A stretch of 28,678 nt of DNA from contig JAHWHD010000057.1 of NCBI GenBank assembly GCA_019323525.1, positions 1 to 28,678 of the forward strand, given 5' to 3'. Below the pieces are notes generated by a model. That model saw only the letters and a list, made by a program, of their open reading frames with translations, had not been told where the DNA came from and did not search any database. The first letter of the stretch is position 1. Each line of letters opens with the position of its first letter. This document shows, in pieces, positions 9,218 to 17,506 of the stretch. Origin of the DNA: Candidatus Woesearchaeota archaeon. GTDB taxonomy: Archaea; Nanobdellota; Nanobdellia; Woesearchaeales; JAHWHD01. A program made the position numbers and the translations under genes.

Positions 9218-10055
9218 GTTTTCTTTTCTCCATGTACCATCTAAGTATTCCCGTGTTCTGTATCCAGGTATTCATGAGGTCCACTATTAGACCAATCAAC
9301 AATATGACCATGATCTGTTTGATATCAGGCGGTATTGCAAATATATAAGCGACTGCAACAGCACCAATTGTAGTGATGCTCATCTTAAGTCCGGTGCTCA
9401 TAGCACCTTTTATCCGTTCATATACAGTTCCTATCTTACGTTTCAATACTCTGTTAGTGAGAAGAATATCAGTATCAACTGAATAACCTATTAGCATAAG
9501 GAAAGCAGCCAGCCCCCCTTTCAATAGCTGGAAATCCAGCATGTTAAATATCGCAAGTGTTACTATTATATCAGAGAACGCTGACAATATAACTGCCAAG
9601 CTTGGTACTGGCGTCCTAAAACTTACAAAGACAACAATACCCATCAATATAAACGCAACAAGTATAACAATCAACATAGTACGATAGAAATTAGCGCTAA
9701 ACTCAGGGTCTTCTGTTATTGCACCAGTGATTGTTACATCTTTGCTCTCTATAGCATCCTTTAAGTCCTGGACCCTGTCTTCAGTAAGGTCAGATTCAAT
9801 AACACTTCCTGAACCGCCCTCTGACTTTCCAACCTTAAAATACTGTCCAGGAAATTCTGAAGTCAAGAAACTTTCCATAGAAGCTGAGTTAAGAGTCTCT
9901 TCTGTATATACTGTGGTGCCACCTTTCAACCGAACAGACTTTGAGATAAAATCTCCGGTTGTTGCATACTGGTAACCTATCTGCCCAATAGCAAGCAACA
10001 ATATAATAAATGGAATCAATAACAGCTTTTTATAGTGTTTCTCATAAATCCCCAT
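9210..10055 (-). CDS. secF: Protein-export membrane protein SecF
   Basis: The product is 281 residues. Helix 1 lies at about residues 11-29, followed by the periplasm-like loop with KSVRLKGGTTVYTEE, and five further helices. These include the conserved LAAFLMLIGYSVDTDILLTNRVLKR and the ITTIGAVAVAYIF helix. It is the first gene of a secF-secD operon. A TATA box (TTTATAAA, 10078-10085) lies 26-27 bases before ATG, which fits a leaderless start. The partner SecD overlaps its 3' end. No unusual residue changes were noticed. Confidence 0.95.
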   Translation of the reverse strand: MGIYEKHYKKLLLIPFIILLLAIGQIGYQYATTGDFISKSVRLKGGTTVYTEETLNSASMESFLTSEFPGQYFKVGKSEGGSGSVIESDLTEDRVQDLKDAIESKDVTITGAITEDPEFSANFYRTMLIVILVAFILMGIVVFVSFRTPVPSLAVILSAFSDIIVTLAIFNMLDFQLLKGGLAAFLMLIGYSVDTDILLTNRVLKRKIGTVYERIKGAMSTGLKMSITTIGAVAVAYIFAIPPDIKQIMVILLIGLIVDLMNTWIQNTGILRWYMEKRKHE

Positions 10056-10077
10056 AAGCTGGTAGAAAAATTGTTAG

Positions 10078-10085
10078 TTTATAAA
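10078..10085 (-). promoter_or_regulatory. TATA box of secF-secD
   Basis: TTTATAAA centred 26-27 bases before the secF ATG at 10055. Confidence 0.6.
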
Positions 10086-10095
10086 TATTGCGGGT

Positions 10096-10677
10096 CTATA
10101 AAGCCACCAAAGTCTGGAATATTCCAGAATAAACCTTAAACCCGTCAAACCCAGGTATTGGAAGCATATTGAATATAAACAAGAGCATATTTATCTTTGA
10201 GGTCAGTACCAAAAAAGGCATGTATTTCTGTTTGATCTTGTAACGTGTATACACAAACCATGTAGTCAGCCACAGCACAAGATTGACAGCAGGCCCTGCA
10301 AACGCAACTAAAGAAAACTGTAAAGGAGTCGCATTAGCCACATTAGTTATCTCGACATATGCAGGTACAAAGAAGATAAACCCCGTAAAAAGCTTTAATA
10401 AAAAACCTATGCCAAGCCATGTGTATGCTGCTTTAAAAACAGCAGCCATACCAAAATGCATCGCAAGAAACTTGTGCCCAAGCTCGTGCAGTATTATCGC
10501 AGGTGCTGTTACCAAAGTAGCGAACAAAAGTCCATGGGATGTCCATTTTTTCTTGAATTGGTCAAGAGGCTCGTAGACTGTTGCCCTCTTATGCGGCATG
10601 AATATATCCTTCAATATAAACCCCACTATAAAGGACATCGCTACTATATCTATTGCCTCTCTACCGCTCAAAATCAT
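10096..10677 (-). CDS. Site-2-protease-type membrane metallopeptidase (M50)
   Basis: With the start at ATG 10677 the protein is 193 residues. The zinc site HELGH is at residues 64-68 in a hydrophobic helix (TAPAIILHELGHKFLAMHFG), and the second metal motif NMLPIPGFDG is at 170-179, so the full M50 signature is present. Further membrane helices are at about 8-22, 90-106 and 124-142. Enzymes of this family cut transmembrane segments of their substrates; the substrate here is unknown. The frame extends upstream to 10803, but the TATA box at 10701-10710 lies 27-28 bases from 10677 and the extra 42 residues would run through the divergent promoter. There is no PDZ domain. Confidence 0.88.
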   Translation of the reverse strand: MILSGREAIDIVAMSFIVGFILKDIFMPHKRATVYEPLDQFKKKWTSHGLLFATLVTAPAIILHELGHKFLAMHFGMAAVFKAAYTWLGIGFLLKLFTGFIFFVPAYVEITNVANATPLQFSLVAFAGPAVNLVLWLTTWFVYTRYKIKQKYMPFLVLTSKINMLLFIFNMLPIPGFDGFKVYSGIFQTLVAL

Positions 10678-10700
10678 ATATAAATAAACAACTCTAGAAG

Positions 10701-10731
10701 ATTTAAATAAGTTTTGGAAAAATTTAAATAA
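10701..10731. promoter_or_regulatory. Divergent TATA pair for the protease and the FKBP gene
   Basis: TTTAAATA elements occur at 10701-10710 (serving the minus-strand protease, about 27 bases to its ATG) and at 10721-10731 (serving the plus-strand FKBP gene, about 29 bases to its ATG). The two boxes are nearly identical and only 20 bases apart, so the two polymerase complexes probably exclude each other. Confidence 0.6.
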
Positions 10732-10754
10732 GCGACCCAAATATTGAAAATAAT

Positions 10755-11180
10755 ATGGAAGCCAAAGAGGGAGACACCCTAAATATTGAATATACAGGGA
10801 CATTTGAAGAAGGAACTATGTTTGACACCAATGTTGGCAAAGACCCTCTAACCGTTAAGCTAGGCGAAAAAAAACTGATAAAAGGTTTTGAACAAGCGCT
10901 TTACGGTATGAAACCTGGCGATGAAAAAGAGATTACAATTGAACCAAAAGACGCTTATGGCGAAAGGCACGAAGAACTTATACAAAAAGTACCTAAAAAA
11001 TCCTTCCCTGAAAAGATGGAACTAAAGGTTGGAACAAGTCTCAGCCTTAAGGACCCTGATGGCCACATTATTCTTGCAACGATTGCTGAAGTTTCAGATA
11101 ATGATGTAAAGATAGACCTTAACCACCCATTTGCTGGAAAAAGGTTAAAGTTCAAGATCAAACTTTTATCAATAGGGTGA
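10755..11180 (+). CDS. FKBP-type peptidyl-prolyl isomerase, SlyD-like
   Basis: The protein is 141 residues, with the FKBP start (EGDTLNIEYTGTFEEGTMFDT), the core LIKGFEQALYGMKPGDEKEITI, and PKDAYGERHEELIQKVPKKSF leading into an inserted 'flap' chaperone region before the last strand DLNHPFAGKRLKFKIKLL. This is the short SlyD-like archaeal form; it lacks a signal peptide and a His-rich tail. It probably assists protein folding in the cytoplasm. The stop overlaps the ribosome site of the lipoprotein gene, so the two form an operon. Confidence 0.93.
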   Translation: MEAKEGDTLNIEYTGTFEEGTMFDTNVGKDPLTVKLGEKKLIKGFEQALYGMKPGDEKEITIEPKDAYGERHEELIQKVPKKSFPEKMELKVGTSLSLKDPDGHIILATIAEVSDNDVKIDLNHPFAGKRLKFKIKLLSIG

Positions 11181-11185
11181 TTCAT

Positions 11186-12037
11186 ATGAAGATAGTATAC
11201 ATAATTGCAGTTCTAAGCTTATTAATACTGACTGCATGCACAGGCCCAAGGGTAGTGTGCAATGATCCATATATCAGGGTCGGCACAGAATGCTGCCTTG
11301 ACTATAACACTAACGCTGTATGCGATAATGACGAATCAATGATTCCTGCAGTTTCAGAGATTGAATCTGTTGGCGCTGCTGTCGAGGTTCTCAGCACAGA
11401 ATCAGAACCTTCTGAAGAAGATGAAGACGAAACTGAAAGCATAACAGAGAAAGAAGACACATCTGAGCTTTCAAATCTTATAATAACTAATGCATACTGG
11501 TCCACGATGTACCCTAAAGTAGACCAGGAGATTGAACTCAACATAGAGTTTGAGAACCAAGGACATAAAGACATTGAAAGTTTCGAATACGTCGTCAAGA
11601 TATACAAAGGCGAGAAAGTCGCCAAAGAAGACACTTATGAACACGATGAAAAACTAGAATCAGGCGTGGATGTCAAGATAGACGAGATTGAATACTCGTT
11701 CGATGAGGAAGGAGACTACACTGCAAAGATATTTCCAAAGGAGAATGAGGATAATGCCAAGACACTTTCATTCTATGTAACAGAAGAGGAAGCTGATGAT
11801 GACGAAGAGGAAGAAGAGACAGATGATGAAGAAGACTCTTCTGTTACTGAGTGCAGCGATACTGATGGAGGAAGTGACAGTACAAAGACAGGATTCTGTG
11901 AAGGTCCTAACGGTAAGTTTACTGATTACTGCGCTGACGACACACTACTCTTTGAATATTATTGCGACCAATTGAAAGGCAACTGTCAGATAAGGCCAAT
12001 GGCATGTGTTTGCGAAGAGGGAAGATGCATCGGCTAA
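11186..12037 (+). CDS. Secreted lipoprotein with CARDB-like domain and Cys-rich ends
   Basis: I chose ATG 11186 because the site GGTGAT precedes it by 4-5 bases; GTG 11177 would add three residues. The 283-residue product begins MKIVYIIAVLSLLILTAC, a lipoprotein signal with an LTAC lipobox. After the lipid Cys comes a Cys-containing block with CCLDYN, then an acidic Ser/Glu linker. An Ig-like CARDB-type domain follows (LSNLIITNAYWSTMYPKV... to the strand ending TLSFYVTEEE), then a second very acidic linker, and a tail with eight Cys (CSDTDGG to CVCEEGRC). It is extracytoplasmic; its partner is unknown. It lies behind the prolyl isomerase gene. Confidence 0.8.
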   Translation: MKIVYIIAVLSLLILTACTGPRVVCNDPYIRVGTECCLDYNTNAVCDNDESMIPAVSEIESVGAAVEVLSTESEPSEEDEDETESITEKEDTSELSNLIITNAYWSTMYPKVDQEIELNIEFENQGHKDIESFEYVVKIYKGEKVAKEDTYEHDEKLESGVDVKIDEIEYSFDEEGDYTAKIFPKENEDNAKTLSFYVTEEEADDDEEEEETDDEEDSSVTECSDTDGGSDSTKTGFCEGPNGKFTDYCADDTLLFEYYCDQLKGNCQIRPMACVCEEGRCIG

Positions 12038-12044
12038 CATTAAA

Positions 12045-12053
12045 TTTATATAG
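12045..12053 (+). promoter_or_regulatory. TATA box of pyrH
   Basis: TTTATATAG is centred 26 bases before ATG 12075, which fits a leaderless transcript. Confidence 0.6.
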
Positions 12054-12074
12054 TTTAACTATTATTATTTTTTC

Positions 12075-12746
12075 ATGACTAAAGTTATCTCCCTGGGAGG
12101 TTCTCTGATTGTACCCGAGAGTATAGATGTTAATTTCTTAAAAAGGTTCAAGGCTCTTATTGAAAAAATAAGCAGGAAAGAAAAACTTATCATTGTATGC
12201 GGCGGAGGTAAGACCTGCCGCAAGTACATCGCAGCTGCAAAAAAGATATCAAGACCTAGCAACGACGACCTTGACTGGATAGGTATACACGCTACAAGAC
12301 TAAACGCTGAACTTGTCAGAGTAATGCTTGGAAAAGATGCACATCCAAAAGTAATATACAATCCAAGCAAAAAAGTCAGGTTCAAAAAAATTATCATACA
12401 TGCAGGAGATAAACCAGGTTCTAGCTCAGACCATGACGCAGTGTTGCTTGCGAAAACATACAAATCCAAAGAGATAATTAACTTGACCAACATAGATTAT
12501 ATTTTCAATAAAGACCCAAAAAAACACAAATCAGCTAAACCTATTAAGGGATTATCATGGAACCAGTATCTCAAGATAATAGGAACCGAGTGGATATCAG
12601 GAAAAAACTATCCTTTCGATCCTGTTGCTTCTAAAGCTGCAAAAAAGTATGGGCTGAGATTAAAGCTTCTCAACGGAAAAAACATAAAGAATGTTGAAAA
12701 TTGCTTGAAAGGAAAAGAATTCAAAGGCACAATAGTAGTAGACTAA
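12075..12746 (+). CDS. pyrH: UMP kinase, archaeal type
   Basis: The 223-residue product belongs to the amino-acid-kinase fold. It makes UDP from UMP and ATP for nucleotide synthesis. Visible motifs are the glycine loop VISLGGSLIVP at the start, IVCGGGKTCRKYI, the acidic DDLDWIGIHATRLNAELV segment, and the nucleotide-binding region HAGDKPGSSSDHDAVLLA followed by INLTNIDYIFNKDP. These match archaeal UMP kinases rather than aspartate or glutamate kinases. The last 4 bases overlap the opposing zinc-ribbon gene. Confidence 0.88.
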   Translation: MTKVISLGGSLIVPESIDVNFLKRFKALIEKISRKEKLIIVCGGGKTCRKYIAAAKKISRPSNDDLDWIGIHATRLNAELVRVMLGKDAHPKVIYNPSKKVRFKKIIIHAGDKPGSSSDHDAVLLAKTYKSKEIINLTNIDYIFNKDPKKHKSAKPIKGLSWNQYLKIIGTEWISGKNYPFDPVASKAAKKYGLRLKLLNGKNIKNVENCLKGKEFKGTIVVD

Positions 12747-13042
12747 TCATCATCTTCTGTTTCAATGTCAGCGTTATCAAGCTTTGAGTGTTCTTCTTCA
12801 ATAAGGCCTGCGATATCCTCAGGATTCTCCCAGGTAGGTTTGCCGTCCCAATCATCGTGTCCAGAGCCATGGAAATCAACCTTCACCAGGTTCTCTTTTC
12901 CACAGGAACACTTAATTTTCTTGTAATGCATCTCAAGATGGAACTCGCTTCTCCAACCAGAAACATCTTCTAAATCCTTTCCGCAGTAGGGACAAACATC
13001 CTTGATCTGTTCAGACTTTACTAAGTGAAAGCGCACAGACAT
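12743..13042 (-). CDS. Small zinc-ribbon-like protein, function unknown
   Basis: The 99-residue protein has paired cysteines C17/C20 (CPYC) and C45/C47 (CSC), with His35 and His39 between, so a zinc ribbon is likely. The C-terminus is strongly acidic (IETEDDD). A ribosome site TGAGGT (13050-13055) lies 7 bases before the ATG, so this gene is translated from a leader. It is convergent with pyrH, with a 4-base overlap of stop regions. I do not recognise a named family. Confidence 0.65.
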   Translation of the reverse strand: MSVRFHLVKSEQIKDVCPYCGKDLEDVSGWRSEFHLEMHYKKIKCSCGKENLVKVDFHGSGHDDWDGKPTWENPEDIAGLIEEEHSKLDNADIETEDDD

Positions 13043-13155
13043 TAATTAAACCTCATTAATTGTTGAACAGAAATAAAATAAATTATTTTAATCATAACTC
13101 ACACGAATGATTTAAATCCATTTATAAATTTTGTGAATAAGTCTTCATAATAACA

Positions 13156-13163
13156 TTTATAAA
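13156..13163 (+). promoter_or_regulatory. TATA box of the nop5 operon
   Basis: TTTATAAA is centred 26-27 bases before ATG 13186. The rest of the 143-base gap (13043-13185) is AT-rich and shows no other gene. Confidence 0.6.
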
Positions 13164-13185
13164 TAAACCCTCCATCTTAATACCT

Positions 13186-14157
13186 ATGAAGTACATCCAC
13201 ACCAACATCACAGGTACTTTCGTATTTGATAATAACTTCAAACTTATTGAAAAAATCCCATTAAAGGATACCAACATCGATTTCCTTGATTGGCTTGATT
13301 CTGAAAAAAGACTTGTAAAGAAGTACAAGAAACTTATCTACATTGGTTTCAAAAAACAAGATATTAAAGATATCGAGATTACCCAAGACCTTAAGAAGCT
13401 GGCAAGACTTTCTGAGTTTTTCAAGAAAAACATAAAAGAATTCTTTAGACCTAACCTGGAACTGACAAAAAGGGCTGTAAAAGAATCTGTTAATGAAGAC
13501 CTATTCATCATTCACGCAATCAACAACATAGACGAACTTGACAAAAGCGCAAACATCCTTGTTAAGAGGTTAAGGGAATGGTACGAGCTCTATCTGCCAG
13601 AATTCTCAAGGAGCATTGGAGACAACGAATCCTTTACAAAGCTAATCCTCAGTAAGGACAAGAAACAGCTTATGAAAGAGGTCAATATCACAGAGCAGGA
13701 ATCAATGGGCGCTGAACTTGGCAAGCAGGACCTTGAACCTATAATGAACCTTGCTACAAAGATCAAAGAACTTTACGAGTTAAGAAAATTGCACGAGAAA
13801 TATCTTGAAAAGGTCATGAAAAAGTACTGCCCTAACCTCAACGCTCTTGCAGGAACCATGATAGGTGCAAAGCTATTAGCAGTTGCAGGCTCTCTCAAAA
13901 GACTTGTTTTATTCCCAGCATCCACTATCCAAGTGCTTGGAGCAGAGAAAGCCCTATTTAGACATATGCGCACAGGTGCAAGACCTCCTAAGTACGGCCT
14001 GCTTATCAACCATCCAATTGTTGCAAAGACAAAAGAGAAAGGTAAAGCAGCACGCGTACTTGCTGACAAGATTGCAATCTGCGTCAAGGTAGACTATTAT
14101 AAAGGCGAGTTCATAGGAGACAAGCTAAAGACAGATCTGGAGAGACGGTTCATATGA
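13186..14157 (+). CDS. nop5: C/D-box RNP core protein Nop5 (Nop56/58)
   Basis: The 323-residue product bridges fibrillarin to L7Ae and guide RNA in the archaeal rRNA/tRNA 2'-O-methylation complex. The N-terminal fibrillarin-binding domain covers about residues 1-95. A coiled-coil region follows, and the Nop domain holds the conserved stretch LNALAGTMIGAKLLAVAGSL, VLGAEKALFRH and PPKYGLLINHPIV. The lysine-rich tail common in longer Nop5 proteins is absent; the protein ends just after DKLKTDLERRFI. The stop overlaps flpA by 4 bases (ATGA), so translation is coupled. Confidence 0.95.
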   Translation: MKYIHTNITGTFVFDNNFKLIEKIPLKDTNIDFLDWLDSEKRLVKKYKKLIYIGFKKQDIKDIEITQDLKKLARLSEFFKKNIKEFFRPNLELTKRAVKESVNEDLFIIHAINNIDELDKSANILVKRLREWYELYLPEFSRSIGDNESFTKLILSKDKKQLMKEVNITEQESMGAELGKQDLEPIMNLATKIKELYELRKLHEKYLEKVMKKYCPNLNALAGTMIGAKLLAVAGSLKRLVLFPASTIQVLGAEKALFRHMRTGARPPKYGLLINHPIVAKTKEKGKAARVLADKIAICVKVDYYKGEFIGDKLKTDLERRFI

Positions 14158-14813
14158 AATTCCCAGGAATACTAGAAATAGTGAAAAAAGGAAGAAAAAG
14201 CATCTTTACCAGAAACCTCGCTCCTGGTAAGACAGTCTATGCAGAGAAACTTGTAAAGATTAAAGGTGTAGAGTATAGAGAATGGAACCCTAGACGTTCC
14301 AAGTTAGGCGCAGCAATAGTGAAAGGAATCCCAACAACAGGAATCAAGGAAGACTCCATAGTTCTATATCTTGGAGCTGCCTCAGGCACTACTGTATCGC
14401 ATGTCTCAGACATAGTGACAAAAGGTTTTGTGTTTGCAGTTGACTTTGCGCCAAGGGTTGTAAGAGACTTGGTATTTGTTGCAGATGAAAGGAAGAACAT
14501 AGCCCCGATACTCGCAGACGCTAACAAACCAGAAACATACTTCCACAGAGTTACTCAGGCTGACATGGTCTTCCAAGACATCGCACAGAAGAACCAGACA
14601 GAAATTTTCCTTAAGAACATCAACATGTACCTAAAAGACGACGGGATTGCAATCCTCGCATTAAAAGCACGTTCAGTCGATGTTACTAAAAAACCAAAAG
14701 CCATATTCAGCCAGGTAAAAAGAGAACTTGAAAAAGATTTAAAGCTATTAGATTTCAGGACACTAGAACCGTTTGAAAAAGACCATTGTATATTTGTTTG
14801 CAAGAAGAGGTGA
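14154..14813 (+). CDS. flpA: Fibrillarin-like rRNA/tRNA 2'-O-methyltransferase
   Basis: The 219-residue product is the catalytic subunit of the C/D-box RNP. The N-terminal strand domain contains ARNLAPG-type sequence (RNLAPGKTVYAEKLV). The SAM-binding motif is LYLGAASGTTVSHVSD. VFAVDFAPRVVRDLV and MVFQDIAQKNQTEIFLKN follow, then LALKARSVD, and a final KDHCIFVCKK with the conserved His. The family catalytic Lys/Asp/Lys/His set appears complete. It overlaps nop5 by 4 bases, the usual archaeal gene pair. Confidence 0.95.
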   Translation: MKFPGILEIVKKGRKSIFTRNLAPGKTVYAEKLVKIKGVEYREWNPRRSKLGAAIVKGIPTTGIKEDSIVLYLGAASGTTVSHVSDIVTKGFVFAVDFAPRVVRDLVFVADERKNIAPILADANKPETYFHRVTQADMVFQDIAQKNQTEIFLKNINMYLKDDGIAILALKARSVDVTKKPKAIFSQVKRELEKDLKLLDFRTLEPFEKDHCIFVCKKR

Positions 14814-14817
14814 TTTT

Positions 14818-15093
14818 ATGACATTAACAAAAGAGGCAAAAGCTCTATTTAGAGCTGCAAAAGACCTTGAACAATACTCAAAAAAGATACGCGAGATTGC
14901 AACAGAACTTCACACGCATCACAGAAAGTATAGAGTTGCAAGCTCTGACCAAGAAAAGGAACATCATTTAAGAAAACATTATACGACCTTCTCAAAAGCC
15001 ACAAGACTAAAAGATAAGTATAAACGCTCGTTCAATGAAGTCGCTCTAAGGCTTAGGAGAGTACACCATGAAATAAAGAGGCTGGAGATATGA
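14818..15093 (+). CDS. Unknown helical protein in the nop5-flpA operon (91 aa)
   Basis: I chose ATG 14818 because GAGGTGAT (14807-14814) lies just before it, overlapping the flpA stop; the open frame itself starts at 14773. The protein is almost all charged helix (AKALFRAAKDLEQYSKKIREIA, then SKATRLKDKYKRSFNEVALRLRRVHHEIKRLEI), rich in Lys, Arg and His, without membrane or signal segments. A helical hairpin or coiled coil that binds RNA or protein is plausible but is only inference. Its stop overlaps the next start by 4 bases (ATGA). Confidence 0.7.
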   Translation: MTLTKEAKALFRAAKDLEQYSKKIREIATELHTHHRKYRVASSDQEKEHHLRKHYTTFSKATRLKDKYKRSFNEVALRLRRVHHEIKRLEI

Positions 15094-15854
15094 AAATAGG
15101 CATAATGAACTGGCCAAAGAAGTCTGTGTATGAAGAGATAGAATGGATAGGCAAACACAAGTTTGATTTTGTTGACTTAAGCCTCGAACCTCCAGGAGCA
15201 GATGTTAACAAGATAGAGATTAAAAAGATAAAAAACCTTCTTAAAAAATACAAACTCGGTATTGTAGGACATTCTGCATGGTATGTCCAGACAAACTGTC
15301 CTATCAAAGGTGTTAGAACTGCCATACTTGACTATTTCATGCGATGCCTAGACGTTTTCTCAAAGCTAGGTGCCAAAGTAATGACAGTCCACTCACTAAG
15401 TGGAATAGGAGATTACTCAACAGAAGATATTGTGGATTTTTATGCAGAAGTCTTAAACCCTCTTTGCAAGGATGCAAAGAAAAAAGGCATGTACATAGTA
15501 ATCGAGAACATGGGTTCAAAAAGAAACATCAAACTGGTTAAATACCTTTTGAAAAAGATCCCATTACTTAGATTCCACCTAGACCTTGGCCATGCAAACT
15601 GTTTTGATGATAACATGGCAGAAGAGTTCCTTAGAAGGTTCGGTAAAAAGCTTATGCATGTCCATGCATCTGATAACTTCGGCACAGACCTGCATCTCCC
15701 AATTGGGACTGGCAATATTGATTGGGTTGAGATGGTAAGACTTCTAAAAAACTACAAATATGATGGAACAATAACTCTTGAAGTGTTCTCGCCTGATTTA
15801 GATTACAAACTCATTAGCAGGGAGAAGTTAAAAAAGATATGGGATGAATTGTAG
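15090..15854 (+). CDS. Sugar phosphate isomerase/epimerase-like TIM-barrel protein
   Basis: The 254-residue product belongs to the xylose-isomerase-like/AP endonuclease 2 superfamily. Strand motifs typical of the fold are visible: FDFVDLSLEPPG, GIVGHSAWYV, MTVHSLSG, YIVIENMGS, FHLDLGHANC, LMHVHASDN and GTITLEVFSP. The Glu, Asp, His and Glu of these strands can form the divalent metal site, so the protein is probably an active enzyme. The true substrate cannot be told. It is coupled to the preceding gene by a 4-base overlap, and a promoter for cysS starts right at its end. Confidence 0.82.
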   Translation: MKIGIMNWPKKSVYEEIEWIGKHKFDFVDLSLEPPGADVNKIEIKKIKNLLKKYKLGIVGHSAWYVQTNCPIKGVRTAILDYFMRCLDVFSKLGAKVMTVHSLSGIGDYSTEDIVDFYAEVLNPLCKDAKKKGMYIVIENMGSKRNIKLVKYLLKKIPLLRFHLDLGHANCFDDNMAEEFLRRFGKKLMHVHASDNFGTDLHLPIGTGNIDWVEMVRLLKNYKYDGTITLEVFSPDLDYKLISREKLKKIWDEL

Positions 15855-15857
15855 AAA

Positions 15858-15867
15858 TATATATAAA
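15858..15867 (+). promoter_or_regulatory. TATA box of cysS
   Basis: TATATATAAA lies 3-12 bases after the stop of the preceding gene and is centred about 29 bases before ATG 15892. This supports a separate leaderless cysS transcript and decides the start. Confidence 0.6.
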
Positions 15868-15891
15868 CCAAAACACACCCTGCATCTTAAA

Positions 15892-17298
15892 ATGGCAATC
15901 AAACTATTTAATACCTTATCTAGAAAAACCGAAGTAATTGAACCTATCAAAAAAGGCGAGATTGGAATTTATGCCTGCGGACCTACTGTATACTGGTTCC
16001 AGCATGTAGGCAATCTAAGGACATATATCTCAGAAGACATTCTTAGAAGAACATTTCAGTACAACAATATCAAGGTTAAACACGTTATTAATGTCACTGA
16101 TGTTGGCCATCTTACATCCGACGCTGATGAAGGAGAAGACAAGCTCTTGAAAGCCTTGAAAAGAGAAGGACTCCCATTGACAAAAGAAGCTATGTTAAAA
16201 TTAGCTGACAAGTATTTCAAAGAGTTTGTTGAAGATTTTCACAGGCTTAACATCCTTGAACCAGATGTCTGGTGTAAAGCAACAGAACACGTAAATGAGA
16301 TGATAGAACTTATCAAGAGGATTGAAGCAAACGGTTACACTTATAAAACAAGTGTCGGCTTGATATTCGATACAGCAAAGTTCAAGGATTACGCAAACCT
16401 CGCTCGTCTTAAACTCGACGAGCTTGAGCAAGGTGCAAGGACAAAAGTTGACCCTGAGAGAAAAAATCCTAGCGATTTTGCGTTATGGATAACTAACCAG
16501 CCAAACCACATAATGCTCTGGGACTCTCCATGGGGCCGCGGTTTTCCAGGCTGGCACATCGAATGCTCTGCAATGTCAATAAAGTATCTTGGTGAACAGT
16601 TCGATATCCATTGCGGCGGCAAAGAACACATCCCAGTACATCACAGTAACGAGATTGCACAGGCAGAAGGTGCTACTGGCAAAAAGCCATGGGTCAAGTG
16701 CTGGTTCCATACAGAATGGCTCGGCATGAAAGATATAAAGATGTCAAAATCCAAAGGAGATATTATCATCGTATCAGGTCTTATGGATAAAGGCTATGAC
16801 CCTCTTGACTATAGATATTTCTGCTTGCAGGCTCACTACAAGACTCCGCTCACTTTCAGTTTCGAAGCTCTTGACGCTGCAAGCACAGCATACCAAAGAT
16901 TAAAGAACAAGGTACTTGAGATAAAAGACAAGCCTGATAGCAAAGACGGAAAAAAACTACAAGAATTCAAGGACAAGTTCCTTGAACATATCAACAACGA
17001 CCTGGACACTCCAGGCGCTCTTGCCCTACTATGGGATTTAGTCAAAGAAGATTCAATAGGAAACAAAGAAAAATACGAACTTATCTTAGAGTTCGATAAA
17101 GTATTGGGTCTAAAACTTGATGAAGTTAAAGAAGAAAAAATAAAAGTACCTAAAAACGTACAAAAACTAGTAGATGAGAGAGAGAATGCAAGAAAGGATA
17201 AAGACTGGGCAAAGAGCGACGAACTAAGAGACAAGATCAAAGAATCAGGATTCACAGTAAAAGACACTAAGGAAGGACCAGTCGTTAAAAAGGGGTGA
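15892..17298 (+). CDS. cysS: Cysteinyl-tRNA synthetase
   Basis: The 468-residue class I enzyme charges tRNA-Cys. C29 (YACGPTVYWFQHVGN) starts the zinc and HIGH region, the HIGH variant being HVGN at 38-41. Further zinc and substrate residues are in WHIECSAMS and HCGGKEHIPVHHSNE. The signature loop KMSKS is at 283-287. The C-terminal DALR-like anticodon region ends in ARKDKDWAKSDELRDKIKESGF, typical of CysS. An upstream ATG at 15844 would add 16 residues but lies before the TATA box, so 15892 is preferred. Confidence 0.96.
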   Translation: MAIKLFNTLSRKTEVIEPIKKGEIGIYACGPTVYWFQHVGNLRTYISEDILRRTFQYNNIKVKHVINVTDVGHLTSDADEGEDKLLKALKREGLPLTKEAMLKLADKYFKEFVEDFHRLNILEPDVWCKATEHVNEMIELIKRIEANGYTYKTSVGLIFDTAKFKDYANLARLKLDELEQGARTKVDPERKNPSDFALWITNQPNHIMLWDSPWGRGFPGWHIECSAMSIKYLGEQFDIHCGGKEHIPVHHSNEIAQAEGATGKKPWVKCWFHTEWLGMKDIKMSKSKGDIIIVSGLMDKGYDPLDYRYFCLQAHYKTPLTFSFEALDAASTAYQRLKNKVLEIKDKPDSKDGKKLQEFKDKFLEHINNDLDTPGALALLWDLVKEDSIGNKEKYELILEFDKVLGLKLDEVKEEKIKVPKNVQKLVDERENARKDKDWAKSDELRDKIKESGFTVKDTKEGPVVKKG

Positions 17299-17302
17299 AA
17301 AT

Positions 17303-17506
17303 ATGAGAATTGAAGTTGAAATAAGAATGGATGAATTCTACTTAAGGGGAGTTAGAATCCCTTTTGAACCTTCAATACCAAACTATTTTGGAAGAAAAAC
17401 CGACTGTGAGCTGAATCTAGCCCTGGGCAAAGAACACATTGGACCAATCGTGACTGCACAAAACTCCGATATGAATTATTGCGCGCATTGCCAAAAAAGA
17501 ATCTAA
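17303..17506 (+). CDS. Small hypothetical protein with C-terminal CxxC
   Basis: The gene is 67 codons long. GGGGTGA across the cysS stop serves as its ribosome site, so it is probably co-transcribed with cysS. The protein has a strand-rich start (RIEVEIRMDEFYLRGVRIPFEP) and one CAHC pair near the end, with an additional Cys at position 35. No family is recognised. It meets the opposing alaX stop with a 4-base overlap. Confidence 0.6.
   Translation: MRIEVEIRMDEFYLRGVRIPFEPSIPNYFGRKTDCELNLALGKEHIGPIVTAQNSDMNYCAHCQKRI

Noticed and set aside
10678..10803. Extended N-terminus of the site-2 protease
   Set aside because: It would cover the divergent promoter and part of the FKBP gene; TATA spacing supports ATG 10677.
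13043..13185. C/D-box guide RNA in the gap before nop5
   Set aside because: No TGATGA box followed by CTGA at suitable spacing was found; the gap is explained by promoter and leader sequence.
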